Under the pieces are notes generated by a model. That model did not search any database. It was not told the origin of the DNA and worked only from the letters and a program-made list of their open reading frames with translations. A stretch of 21,762 nucleotides of DNA from Planctomycetota bacterium (GTDB taxonomy: Bacteria > Planctomycetota > Planctomycetia > Pirellulales > Pirellulaceae): positions 1-21,762 of the forward strand of contig JAPLNJ010000969.1 of assembly GCA_026692885.1 (NCBI GenBank). The letters run 5' to 3'. Below are positions 1-6,382 of this stretch, in pieces. How positions within the stretch are numbered: the stretch's first letter is position 1; every line of letters starts with the position of its first letter. The position numbers and the translations under genes are program-made.

Positions 1-26
1 AGCAAGCCTAGGAGCACTCGAGAGAG

Positions 27-977
27 ATGCCAAGCCCCGCTCAGTTCCATTGCCTGGCGGGGCAGGTTGGCATCGTCTGGGGGGTGGCCTTTTCGCCCGA
101 CGGGCGTTACGTGGCCTCGGGCGGCGGCGACCGGTTCCAGAACCTGGGCGGGCCAGATCTCCGCAACCTGGCCTGGATTCCCGGAACGGATTTCGTAGTT
201 CGGCTGTGGGACGTCGAAGCGGGCCAGTTGGTGCGCGGCTTCGAGGGGCATACCGCACCGGTTACGAGCGTGGCCTTCTCCCCGGATGGCCGCCTGCTCG
301 CCTCCGCCAGTGGCGACAAAACGGTGCGGTTATGGGAGGTGGCTACCGGCAAGGAGGTCCGCAAGTTCGAGGGGCATACCAACAGGGTTGAAGCCGTGGC
401 CTTCTCCGCCAACGGGCGCCGACTGCTGTCGGGAAGCCGCGACGGCAGCGTACGGCTTTGGGAGTCAGAGACCGGGAGGGAACTGCAACGCTTCGAAGGA
501 CATACCGGGTGTGTTTGGGGGGTGGCCCTGTCTCCCGACGGCGAGCGGGCGGCTTCCGGTGGTTTCGAACCGTTCGTGCGGATTTGGGATGTGGAAAGCG
601 GGCGGGAGCTACAGCAATTGCGAGGGCATCGAGACTCGGTCGTCAACGTGGCGTTCTCGCCCGACGGCCGCCGTCTCCTCTCTGGCGCCTGGGACCATAC
701 GGCCCGACTATGGAACCTGGAAAACGGCCAGGAACTACGCTGTCTCGAAGGGCATACGCATCGCGTCGAGGGGGTCGCCATCTCCGGCGATGGCAAACGC
801 TTACTGACCAACTCCTTGGACGGCACGGTTCGTGTTTGGGATGCCGAAAGCGGCCAGCAAATCGCCTGCTGGGAAGGTCACACCGGTCCTGTCAGCAAAG
901 TGGCCTTCTCGCTGGACGGCCGTTACGCCGTTTCCGGCGGGTGGGATAGTTCGGTGCGGTTGTGGCGACAGCCCTAG
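27..977 (+). CDS. WD40-repeat beta-propeller protein
   Basis: Encodes 316 aa made almost wholly of seven WD40 repeats, enough for one closed seven-blade propeller. Each repeat shows the GH...V..VAFSPDGR..LSGS.D..VRLWD pattern at about 42-residue spacing. The first blade has an extra loop of roughly 20 residues (about residues 36-55) between its GGGD turn and its VRLWD strand. No signal peptide or catalytic domain is visible, so it is probably a cytoplasmic protein-interaction scaffold. An in-frame stop at 9-11 and a purine-rich GAGAGAG just before the ATG support this start, although the gene could be the tail of a larger frameshifted gene lying outside the window. It ends 23 bp before the kinase start at 1001 and is probably co-transcribed with it. 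Many planctomycete kinases carry WD40 domains in the same chain; here the two are separate, which suggests they work together. The partner is inferred. Confidence 0.85.
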   Translation: MPSPAQFHCLAGQVGIVWGVAFSPDGRYVASGGGDRFQNLGGPDLRNLAWIPGTDFVVRLWDVEAGQLVRGFEGHTAPVTSVAFSPDGRLLASASGDKTVRLWEVATGKEVRKFEGHTNRVEAVAFSANGRRLLSGSRDGSVRLWESETGRELQRFEGHTGCVWGVALSPDGERAASGGFEPFVRIWDVESGRELQQLRGHRDSVVNVAFSPDGRRLLSGAWDHTARLWNLENGQELRCLEGHTHRVEGVAISGDGKRLLTNSLDGTVRVWDAESGQQIACWEGHTGPVSKVAFSLDGRYAVSGGWDSSVRLWRQP

Positions 978-1000
978 CCAAGCTCAGCGGAGACAGCCAG

Positions 1001-2542
1001 ATGGACGATGCGCGTGAACCCTCGGACGCCGGGCGTTTGACGCCTGGAACCCTACCCACCCAACTGGCGCACTTCCGCATCCTGCGGCGGATTGACCAGG
1101 GCGGCATGGGCGACGTGTACTTGGCCCATGACGAAGCCCTGGACCGCCCGGTCGCCATCAAAGTGTTGCCGCCGGAGTTGGCCCGCGACGAGACCTTTGT
1201 GAAGCGTTTTCACGCGGAGGCCGCGGCCATCGCGAAGCTGGGACATCCCAACGTCATTCGCGTGGACTTCATTGGCGAGCACGCGGGGCAGCATTTCTTT
1301 GTCATGCAGTGGATTGACGGCGAGTCGCTCGGCCAGCGGCTGGTACGCCAGCCCCGCCTGCCGCTGGACGACGCCCTGGGACTGGCCGAGCAATGCCTGG
1401 CCGGACTGGCCGCGGTGCACGCCCAGGGCTTGGTGCATCGCGACATCAAGCCGGCCAACGTCCTGATCGAGGCCCGGACCGGACGGGCGGTGCTGGTAGA
1501 TTTTGGGCTCGTCCGCCGGTTGGGGGCCGCCTCGGATTTGACCGTAACCGGCGTCGTGCTGGGGACCGCCGACTACATCGCGCCGGAGCAAGCCCGCGGG
1601 CTGCCCGTCGACACGCGGGCCGACTTGTATGCGTTCGGCGTGTTACTCTACCAGATGCTCGCCGGCCGGTTGCCGTTTGAGCCCGCCTCTGCGTCGACAA
1701 TGCGCTTCCAGCACGTGTACGGGACGCCGCTCCCGTTGGCCCGGACGGCGTCTGCCGTCCCCCCGTCCCTGGCCAGCATCGTGGAACGCTTGCTGGCCAC
1801 CGATCCGGTGGATCGCTACGCGAACTGCGAGGAAGTGCTGGCCGCCTTGCGGGGCTTCCGGGAGAGTCGGCGGCTGGCCGAACGGGAGACAGCCGAGGCG
1901 GCGCCGAGCGTCTGGCCGCGGCTCAGCACGAGACGGTGGCGCCGGGTGTTTCGCCACTGGCAAACCGTAGCAGGTCTGGCCGCGGCCGTCTTCGTGGTCG
2001 TGTCCTTGCTACTGATCACGCACGGTTGGTGGTCTCCGCGACAGACCGTCGCGGTGTCGCCGCCCACCCCGCCAGCCGACGTCGCCACGCTCACGGCCCA
2101 GGCCGCCACCCCGCCACCTCAGGACGCCACTGCGTCGGCTCGCAACGCCACTGCGTCGGACACCGGCTCCACGCTGCCCCCGAAGTTGCTGAGCCCGCTA
2201 CCCGATGCGGTTCTGGAGAACGGCAGTCTTGATGGTAGCCGACAGAAGACCTGGGAATTCGCTTGGTCGGCGGTTGTCGGTGCCACGCGATACCACCTGT
2301 TCGTGAGCGGCAGAAGGGCCCCGAGGCCCGTCGTCGATGTGTCCGAAATTGGTCACACCCAGTACAGCCACCGTGGGACCGGCTACGTTATTGAGGCCAA
2401 TCAACGCGGCTGGCGCTGGAGGGTGCGCGCCCTGGTCGGGGACAAGTGGACGGACTGGACGGAGGAGCGGACTTTCGACGTGGGGCCAATCGCCACTCCC
2501 GAGTCGCGAGCCAGCAGCGTCCCGTCGGGGAACGAACCTTGA
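1001..2542 (+). CDS. Hanks-type Ser/Thr protein kinase with membrane anchor
   Basis: Encodes 513 aa. The N-terminal kinase domain covers about residues 25-285: glycine loop DQGGMGDVY (32-40), catalytic Lys54 in VAIK, HRDIKPAN (146-153), DFG (167-169), and an activation segment ending GTADYIAPEQ. All catalytic residues are present, so it should be active. A juxtamembrane stretch leads to one hydrophobic helix (about 321-342, VAGLAAAVFVVVSLLLI). A Pro/Ala/Thr-rich linker follows, then a C-terminal extracytoplasmic domain of about 110 residues with Trp-rich strands (FAWSAV, WRWRVRAL) resembling a fibronectin type III sensor fold. The frame is open upstream to a GTG at 962, but ATG 1001 is preferred because GCGGAGA lies 8 bp before it and it does not overlap the WD40 gene. 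It probably senses something outside the membrane and phosphorylates cytoplasmic targets. The target and signal are unknown. Confidence 0.93.
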   Translation: MDDAREPSDAGRLTPGTLPTQLAHFRILRRIDQGGMGDVYLAHDEALDRPVAIKVLPPELARDETFVKRFHAEAAAIAKLGHPNVIRVDFIGEHAGQHFFVMQWIDGESLGQRLVRQPRLPLDDALGLAEQCLAGLAAVHAQGLVHRDIKPANVLIEARTGRAVLVDFGLVRRLGAASDLTVTGVVLGTADYIAPEQARGLPVDTRADLYAFGVLLYQMLAGRLPFEPASASTMRFQHVYGTPLPLARTASAVPPSLASIVERLLATDPVDRYANCEEVLAALRGFRESRRLAERETAEAAPSVWPRLSTRRWRRVFRHWQTVAGLAAAVFVVVSLLLITHGWWSPRQTVAVSPPTPPADVATLTAQAATPPPQDATASARNATASDTGSTLPPKLLSPLPDAVLENGSLDGSRQKTWEFAWSAVVGATRYHLFVSGRRAPRPVVDVSEIGHTQYSHRGTGYVIEANQRGWRWRVRALVGDKWTDWTEERTFDVGPIATPESRASSVPSGNEP

Positions 2543-2719
2543 AATCGGGCCGTGGGCTGCGAAAAGCGGGTCCCCGGTTCATTGATTCAATGCAGGAAGA
2601 AGTTGCGTCCCGTTGTCGCGGAATCCGTGTCGGGCAGAAAAGCCCGACTTACTCGCCCGCGGTCGCCAGGCCGTGGGCATCGAGACCCCTTTTCTACAGC
2701 GAACCGAAGGAGACGAACC

Positions 2720-3391
2720 ATGGGCATGTTCAAACGCATTTCGGACATCATCTCGGCCAATCTGAACGAAATGACCGAGAAGTTCGAGGACCCCGAAAAG
2801 ATGTTGAAACAGGCAATTCGGGAGATGGAGGAGTCGATTGCCGAGGTGACCGGTCAGACGGCCAAGGCGATGGCCAACGAGAAAACCCTGTCCCGCGAGT
2901 TGGAGCGAAATCGGGCGCAGGAAGAACTGTGGCAGGAGCGGGCCGTCAAGGCGGTGGAGGCCAATGATGACGAACTGGCTCGCAAAGCCTTGGCCCGCAA
3001 GCACGAACACGCCCAGCTGGCGACGGCCCTGGAGGACCAACTGGCGGCGGCGCAGCAGGCCACGAGTTCGATGCGCCGCCAGTTGGACGGAATGAAGGCC
3101 AAGCTGGCCGAGGCCAAACGTAGCCTGGCCACGTTGTCGGCCCGCAAGCGGGCCGCCGATTTCAGCAAACGGATGGAGGCTCAGACCGCCGGCCTGACGG
3201 CCGAATCCGAGGAGAACGCCTTCGGCAAGTTCGATCGGCTCAAAGCCAAAGTGGAACAGGCGGAAGCAGAAGCCGAAGCGCTGCACGAACTGCGGAGCGA
3301 CCGAACCGCCGCAGCCGAAGTGGAACTCCCGGACGAGAATCTGGACGTCTCCGTCGAGCTGGCAGAACTGAAACGGAAGATGCGAAAATAG
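2720..3391 (+). CDS. pspA: PspA/IM30 family phage-shock protein
   Basis: Encodes 223 aa starting MGMFKRISDIISANLNEM. The amphipathic first helix is followed by DPEKMLKQAIREMEE, the hallmark opening of PspA/IM30 proteins. The rest is almost entirely charged heptad-like helix (Glu/Lys/Ala/Gln-rich, about residues 25-215), matching the long coiled-coil hairpin of this ESCRT-III-like family, and the length is typical. The frame is open back to 2552, but that extension looks like translated intergenic DNA, whereas ATG 2720 has GAAGGAGACG just upstream. PspA oligomers bind stressed inner membranes and help keep the proton gradient. No pspB, pspC or pspF relatives are seen here. The upstream neighbour is a membrane-anchored kinase 177 bp away on the same strand. 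A regulatory link is possible, but the gap leaves room for a separate promoter. Confidence 0.9.
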   Translation: MGMFKRISDIISANLNEMTEKFEDPEKMLKQAIREMEESIAEVTGQTAKAMANEKTLSRELERNRAQEELWQERAVKAVEANDDELARKALARKHEHAQLATALEDQLAAAQQATSSMRRQLDGMKAKLAEAKRSLATLSARKRAADFSKRMEAQTAGLTAESEENAFGKFDRLKAKVEQAEAEAEALHELRSDRTAAAEVELPDENLDVSVELAELKRKMRK

Positions 3392-3474
3392 CTGACTGGC
3401 GGAGACGCTGGGAAACGTAGGCGAACGGGGTCGTGACCCACTGCTGTGAACCGGCCTTGATCATAAGGTTGCGC

Positions 3475-3500
3475 ATCGTAACCCGACGCGTAAGCGAGGA
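3475..3500 (+). repeat. Short dispersed intergenic repeat
   Basis: Contains CCCGACGCGTAAGCGAGG. From memory this resembles a short motif scattered between genes in several planctomycete genomes and often mis-translated as a VTRRVSE peptide. It lies directly before a transposase fragment. Only one copy is seen in this window, so the repeat call rests on recollection rather than on the sequence itself. Confidence 0.35.
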
Positions 3501-3501
3501 A

Positions 3502-3624
3502 GAGCGGCGATTCAAATGCCAGCGATTGTTGGACGAAGCGGCCGTGCTGGCCTGTAGTGTGTATGTGGATCTGAATCCGATCCGTGCCGGAATCACCACC
3601 ACCCCGGAGACCTGCCCCGTTTAA
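3502..3624 (+). pseudogene. REP-associated (Y1) transposase fragment, central part
   Basis: The frame reads [20 protein letters not shown] followed by LNPIRAGI. This is the central signature (YVDLNP(V/I)RAG) of the large planctomycete Y1/IS200-like REP-associated transposases. Only about 35 residues remain: there is no N-terminal HUH region before it, and a stop follows after about 12 residues. It is therefore a dead scar. The C-terminal part of the same family occurs at 4165 and the N-terminal part at 9060. This could be the middle of the 4165 copy, separated from it by the 85-aa gene, or an independent remnant. The 402-bp gap from 3392 to 3793 holds only this fragment and the short repeat before it. 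Confidence 0.7.
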
Positions 3625-3793
3625 TTGTCCCGTTGCTCTGAGCGCAATTGCCCTTATGCACCCGGTTCCGGCATCCGGCAGCGTGGCTGATTGGACAACG
3701 CCGACGGATTTTGTACGATTCAGTCCGAGGAGTCCGGAAGTGGTTTTCCAAGGCAGCCGGGGATCGCGAGGTATTTTTGGGAAAGGTCGTTGA

Positions 3794-4051
3794 ATGGCAA
3801 GCACGCAGAGCACTCTGGGCGCTATCGAGGAGATTGCCGACTTCCTGGCTTCCGGACCTTCTCCTGACGAACTGCTGCAATTCCGACCTTCGCCCCAGAC
3901 GCAGGCAAGGGCTGAGGAATTGCTGGAGAAGCTGAAGGATGATTGCCTTTCTGCAGACGAGCGTGGAGAGTTGGACCAGTTCCAGCAAGCCGAGCGGCTG
4001 ATGCGTTTCGTCAAGGCGCGGATTCAGGTCGGCAAGGCACGGCGGCCATGA
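3794..4051 (+). CDS. Small conserved-looking hypothetical protein (85 aa)
   Basis: Encodes 85 aa, predicted all-helical and acidic, with the pattern EIADFLASGPSPDELLQFRP near residues 11-31, then a helix AEELLEKLKDD and a C-terminal ELDQFQQAERLMRFVKARI. Small proteins with this LL-F-PS..LDEF...E.LMRLLKAR layout are, as I recall, common in cyanobacteria and planctomycetes and often sit just before an HNH endonuclease gene. Here the next ATG overlaps the stop as ATGA, but that frame ends after 17 codons, so the partner may be lost. An AAAGG box lies about 8 bp before the ATG. The function is unknown; an accessory or toxin-antitoxin-like role is only a guess. No membrane segment or known catalytic motif is visible. 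Confidence 0.7.
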   Translation: MASTQSTLGAIEEIADFLASGPSPDELLQFRPSPQTQARAEELLEKLKDDCLSADERGELDQFQQAERLMRFVKARIQVGKARRP

Positions 4052-4101
4052 GCCAGCGAGTACCAACCGCCCTCAAAGCGTGCAAGAGCGTCGGTGGCTA
4101 A
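4048..4101 (+). pseudogene. Possible stub of a partner gene (HNH-like?)
   Basis: The ATG overlaps the stop of the 85-aa gene (ATGA) and reads MSQRVPTALKACKSVGG before TAA. The opening resembles the MSRRVSAALR start of HNH endonucleases that often follow this small gene family, but nothing of the HNH core remains in any frame downstream. It is probably a decayed remnant. The similarity is short and could be chance. Confidence 0.25.
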
Positions 4102-4378
4102 TCGAAGCCGGACGGTATCCTGGTAGGGTGAGCGCGCGGGCCAAGCCTCAAGGGTAATTCAGGGATGGCTCAAAATAATGGGTGTCACCAAACCCTGCCG
4201 GTGAGCCTGAGCGAGTACCTGCGTCTGGTGGGCTGGACAGGGCGACAATCGCGGCCGGACAAGCGGGGGCAGATTCCGGCCGAGTTGGCACCGATCCTGA
4301 CTCGGCTGCAGTTATCGGCCGAGACGTGGGTAGAGACCGTGCTGAACTTCGGTCGCTGGTTCAAGCGTGCCGCCGGTC

Positions 4379-4624
4379 TTTGAAGTTGCGAATTTCGGTT
4401 CCGACGACGGCCCCACCGACCCCGCGTCGGTGGAATCAGGTTTGAAAACTATGCGGAACCCCAAAAAACGGCCCCCGTTCCGCCCTTGCCGCCGGACCGC
4501 CGCTGGCGGCGGTCCGGCGGCAAGGGCGGAACGTGCATGCCACGGCGCGGGCGTCGCCTAGTCGCCAAACCTACATCCACCGGCACGGGGCCGGGTGGGG
4601 ACCATGAAAATGCGCAACTTCAAA
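4379..4624 (+). mobile_element. 246-bp MITE with inverted ends and 10-bp target duplication
   Basis: The left end TTTGAAGTTGCGAATTT and the reverse complement of the right end, TTTGAAGTTGCGCATTTT, match over about 16 bp with one difference. The element is flanked by identical copies of GCCGCCGGTC (4369-4378 and 4625-4634), consistent with a 10-bp target-site duplication. It interrupts a transposase reading frame that is intact in the uninterrupted copy at 9285-9413. It has no coding capacity and contains a 27-bp perfect palindrome and a smaller GTCGG hairpin. It therefore looks like a non-autonomous element moved in trans by an unknown transposase. Confidence 0.8.
4477..4532. repeat. 27-bp perfect inverted repeat with 2-nt spacer
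   Basis: Arms 4477-4503 and 4506-4532 are exact reverse complements (GTTCCGCCCTTGCCGCCGGA... outward) with only TG between them. It lies near the centre of the MITE. Such a near-spacerless GC-rich palindrome could extrude as a cruciform or fold into a very stable hairpin in RNA. Confidence 0.9.
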
Positions 4625-4948
4625 GCCGCCGGTCGGGCGGAGAGCTTGACGGCGGAAGCCTCACGCCGTGGCCGACACTGGCTGCACGGCTTGTCCCACA
4701 GCCGCGCCGCCTTTGCCTGACACCCGCCCGCTTCCCGCGGCTGCCGAAAGCCCTCATTTCTCCCGCCAGGCCGCTTGGCGCCGGGTTCGCTTTGTCGAAA
4801 GCGATACCGACGCCGCTGGCGGAATGCAATTCTCTCCGTTCCTTTTCCCGCTCTTCTCACCCCGTCGAGTCCGATACCTACTTGATACTCGCTTGTCACG
4901 CCGGGATACTCTTGGGGAGCCTGAAGTTTATGGGTGTCACTTTTTTGG
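4625..4948 (+). repeat. Long direct repeat, copy A (transposase 3' end and tail)
   Basis: This stretch matches 9318-9644 in the same orientation with only about ten small differences and a 3-bp indel. The match begins earlier, at 4336-4378 against 9285-9327, once the MITE is removed. It covers the last 30 codons of the transposase plus a non-coding tail of about 230 bp that ends in ATGGGTGTCACTTTTTTGG, after which the two copies diverge. The sharp end suggests the right boundary of the transposable element. A related ATGGGTGTCAC motif occurs at 4179-4189, near the left side of this remnant. Confidence 0.85.
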
Positions 4949-4984
4949 GTCCTCTTTTTTGGGTCGTCACTTTTTTGGGTCGTC
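4941..4984 (+). repeat. Three imperfect copies of a T-tract plus GGGTCGTC unit
   Basis: Three runs of six T, each followed by GGGTCGTC or GGGTCCTC, lie head to tail at the right edge of the transposon tail. They look like repeated copies of the element's terminal TTTTTTGG, perhaps from slippage or repeated insertion. No array-like spacers are present. Confidence 0.6.
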
Positions 4985-5130
4985 GTGGCCAAAGCTGCGC
5001 CTCGCTCGCTGGCGAGCGTCAGGTCGTGGTTGTTGCCTCGGGTGTCTGGTCCCGCATTGCCTTCGACGGGCAGGGGGCGTAAACTGCTTGGCAAAGCACC
5101 GCACTGGCGTCAGTTTCTTGGAGATATTAA

Positions 5131-5343
5131 ATGGGAGCCAAGTATAACGCCGTCATTCAGCGCCATGGCGACTGGTGGATCGGATGGATCGAGGAAGTGC
5201 CGGGTGTCAATTCGCAGGGCCAGACCCGCGAGGAATTACTGGAAAACCTGCAGGACGCCTTGGAAGAGGCGTTAGAGATGAATCGGGCCGACGCCCGCGC
5301 GGCAGCAAGCGGCGTGTTCGAGGAAGTGAGCATTCCGGCGTGA
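5131..5343 (+). CDS. hicB: HicB-family antitoxin, short form
   Basis: Encodes 70 aa: MGAKYNAVIQRHGDWWIGWI, then EEVPGVNSQGQTREELLENL with a following DALEEALE helix. This is the compact HicB fold, a partially degraded RNase H-like domain with the W...E.PG....G.T..E...NL.EAL pattern. There is no C-terminal ribbon-helix-helix or HTH, so this version would neutralise the toxin but may not bind its promoter without help. GGAG lies 7 bp before the ATG. The stop overlaps the GTG start of the hicA gene (GTGA), so the two are translationally coupled. The order antitoxin then toxin is the reverse of the classic hicA-hicB arrangement but is known for this short subgroup. The pair sits among transposon scars, typical of mobile toxin-antitoxin loci. 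Confidence 0.85.
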   Translation: MGAKYNAVIQRHGDWWIGWIEEVPGVNSQGQTREELLENLQDALEEALEMNRADARAAASGVFEEVSIPA

Positions 5344-5525
5344 AACGGCACGAGCTAGTTGCGCACATCCGAAGTCATGGATGCGTGCTCGTCCGCGAGG
5401 GACGTCGGCACTCATGGTGGGGCAACCCGGTGAACAACCGGCGCTCGGCGGTCCCGCGGCATACAGAGATTCCAGATCCACTGGCACGGAAAATCTGTCG
5501 CGACTTGGGCATCCAGGAACCGTGA
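5340..5525 (+). CDS. hicA: HicA-family mRNA interferase toxin
   Basis: Encodes 61 aa from a GTG that overlaps the hicB stop. It reads MKRHELVAHIRSHGCVLVRE, then GRRHSWWGNP and RSAVPRHTEI, ending KICRDLGI. This is the small double-stranded RNA-binding-like HicA fold: an N-terminal K..EL...L...GC helix, the conserved active-site His24 in the G..HS turn, and a VPRH.EI strand before the last helix. HicA toxins cleave mRNA independently of ribosomes and are held inactive by HicB. The protein is full length with no frameshift, so the pair could be functional. The long open frame starting at 5175 is ignored because it runs antisense to the logic of the overlap and encodes no HicA residues before position 5340. 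Confidence 0.85.
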   Translation: MKRHELVAHIRSHGCVLVREGRRHSWWGNPVNNRRSAVPRHTEIPDPLARKICRDLGIQEP

Positions 5526-5816
5526 CGAGCGAGGTGCGGGTTGGCCCATAGCGGATGCAGGCGAGCGGGTGGGTAAGCCAGGGGTGGTGGCTCGGCTTGA
5601 GGCACCCGCCGCTTGATCCTGGTCGTAGTCGCGGGGCCGAAACAACTCCTGCCATCGGCTGTCGTAGCGAAGGGCCCCGACGTGAAATAATCTCGGCGTT
5701 TGCCGTTCTGCCCGCTCACCCCAAGACGGGGCCGCGTAAAATTGCGGAGTGAGGCAGGCCAGAGTTTGTTCCACTTCTGTTCCGCCCGCAGCAATCAAGC
5801 GGGTGGAGGCGACGCC
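5526..5816. other. Non-coding stretch with no supported gene
   Basis: These 290 bp separate hicA from a gene remnant. They contain GC-rich, partly palindromic motifs such as GGGGCCGAAACAACTCCTGC and a GTAGCGAAGGGCCCCGACGT segment that resemble dispersed planctomycete repeats, but no reading frame with recognisable protein features. I see no clear terminator or promoter. Confidence 0.5.
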
Positions 5817-6029
5817 GGGGACCGTCCGACGCTCGTGGGGGAATACACGTTCTTTAATCTCAACACCAATGTGGGCCTGACGGACGAGGACTTCTCGCAA
5901 ACCAACCCTCATTACTTCTTCGATCGGCGGACGACGCCGCTCGCGAGACAGGAACCGAAAGACAAGTCAGCGGCGGGCGGGTTCGGCGGCAACGGCGGCT
6001 CGACGCCCAAGACGCCGTGCCAACGATGA
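5817..6029 (+). pseudogene. C-terminal remnant of a DUF1571-like lipoprotein-sorting protein
   Basis: The frame reads GDRPTLVGEYTFFNLNTNVG, then LTDEDFSQTNPHYFF, before a low-complexity Gly/Ser/Pro tail and TGA. The pattern EYTF.NL..NVGLTD.DF...NP.Y.F is, as I recall, the C-terminal strand motif of planctomycete DUF1571 proteins (outer-membrane lipoprotein-sorting type). Nothing of the expected upstream 200 or more residues is found, so only the tail survives. Its stop overlaps the next ATG as ATGA, which suggests these two fragments were once neighbours in one operon. The family assignment is from memory of the motif. Confidence 0.5.
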
Positions 6030-6139
6030 CCACCGAACCGACCACCACCCCGAAGCCCCGCCGCCGCTGGCTGCAGTTCAGCCTGCGGACGCTGATGGTG
6101 TTGGTGCTGTTCTGCTCGATTCCCGATAATCTTGCCTGA
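6026..6139 (+). pseudogene. N-terminal remnant of a planctomycete membrane protein
   Basis: The frame reads 37 codons: a Thr/Pro/Lys/Arg leader, then RRRWLQFSLRTLMVLVLFCS and IPDNLA before TGA. The FSLRTLMVLVLF type of N-terminal membrane helix, following a basic leader, opens many planctomycete hypothetical proteins, which normally continue with WFAVKM-like sequence for 100-250 residues. Here the match stops right after the helix, so the rest was lost by deletion or insertion. It could still be expressed as a tiny one-helix peptide. The 243 bp from 6140 to 6382 hold no further supported gene. Confidence 0.5.
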
Positions 6140-6382
6140 CCATAACCACCAATCGCGTTAATCGATGTCGAGCTACGACTGATTCTGCTACGCCACGGCG
6201 GCCTGGCACCACACGCGGCGACGTGCTGCGCAGCGACGCCAGTGGGCAGGCGGTGTTGGCCCCCGGCGTCTTTAGGAACGTGGCAGAGGCGACAACCTCA
6301 GGAGGTAATGTGCGAACACTCCTGATCATGGTCCGCACCCGAATGCGATGCGCTGAAGGTAACCAGGCGGTTCTCGGTTCTG

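Larger units (their letters stand above)
4165..4720 (+). pseudogene. Y1/REP-type transposase C-terminal remnant, interrupted by a MITE
   Basis: The frame from about 4177 reads LPVSLSEYLRLVGWTGRQ, then DKRG..PAELAPILTRLQL, then NFGRWFKRAAG. This is the C-terminal region of the planctomycete Y1/IS200-like transposase family. At 4378 it is broken by a 246-bp inserted element. After joining 4378 to 4635 the frame continues as RAESLTAEASRRG, then RHWLHGLSHSRAAFA and a TGA at 4718-4720, the natural C-terminus also seen in the copy ending at 9413. No N-terminal HUH nuclease region precedes it, so it is inactive. The fact that the frame is restored exactly by removing the insert plus one duplicate shows that the insertion came after the gene was established here. 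Confidence 0.75.

Noticed and set aside
107..826. Open frame of 239 codons antisense to the WD40 gene
   Set aside because: Repeats of Pro/Ser/Arg caused by the WD40 repeat DNA read backwards; no independent support.
962..1000. Upstream GTG start for the kinase
   Set aside because: It overlaps the WD40 gene, adds 13 residues without features, and ATG 1001 has a better ribosome-binding site.
2579..3286. Open frame of 235 codons antisense to pspA
   Set aside because: The PspA frame is strongly supported by family sequence, and the antisense frame is only a bias effect.
4558..5094. Open frames on both strands in the transposon tail
   Set aside because: They read through repeat and palindrome DNA, differ between the two repeat copies, and have no recognisable domains.
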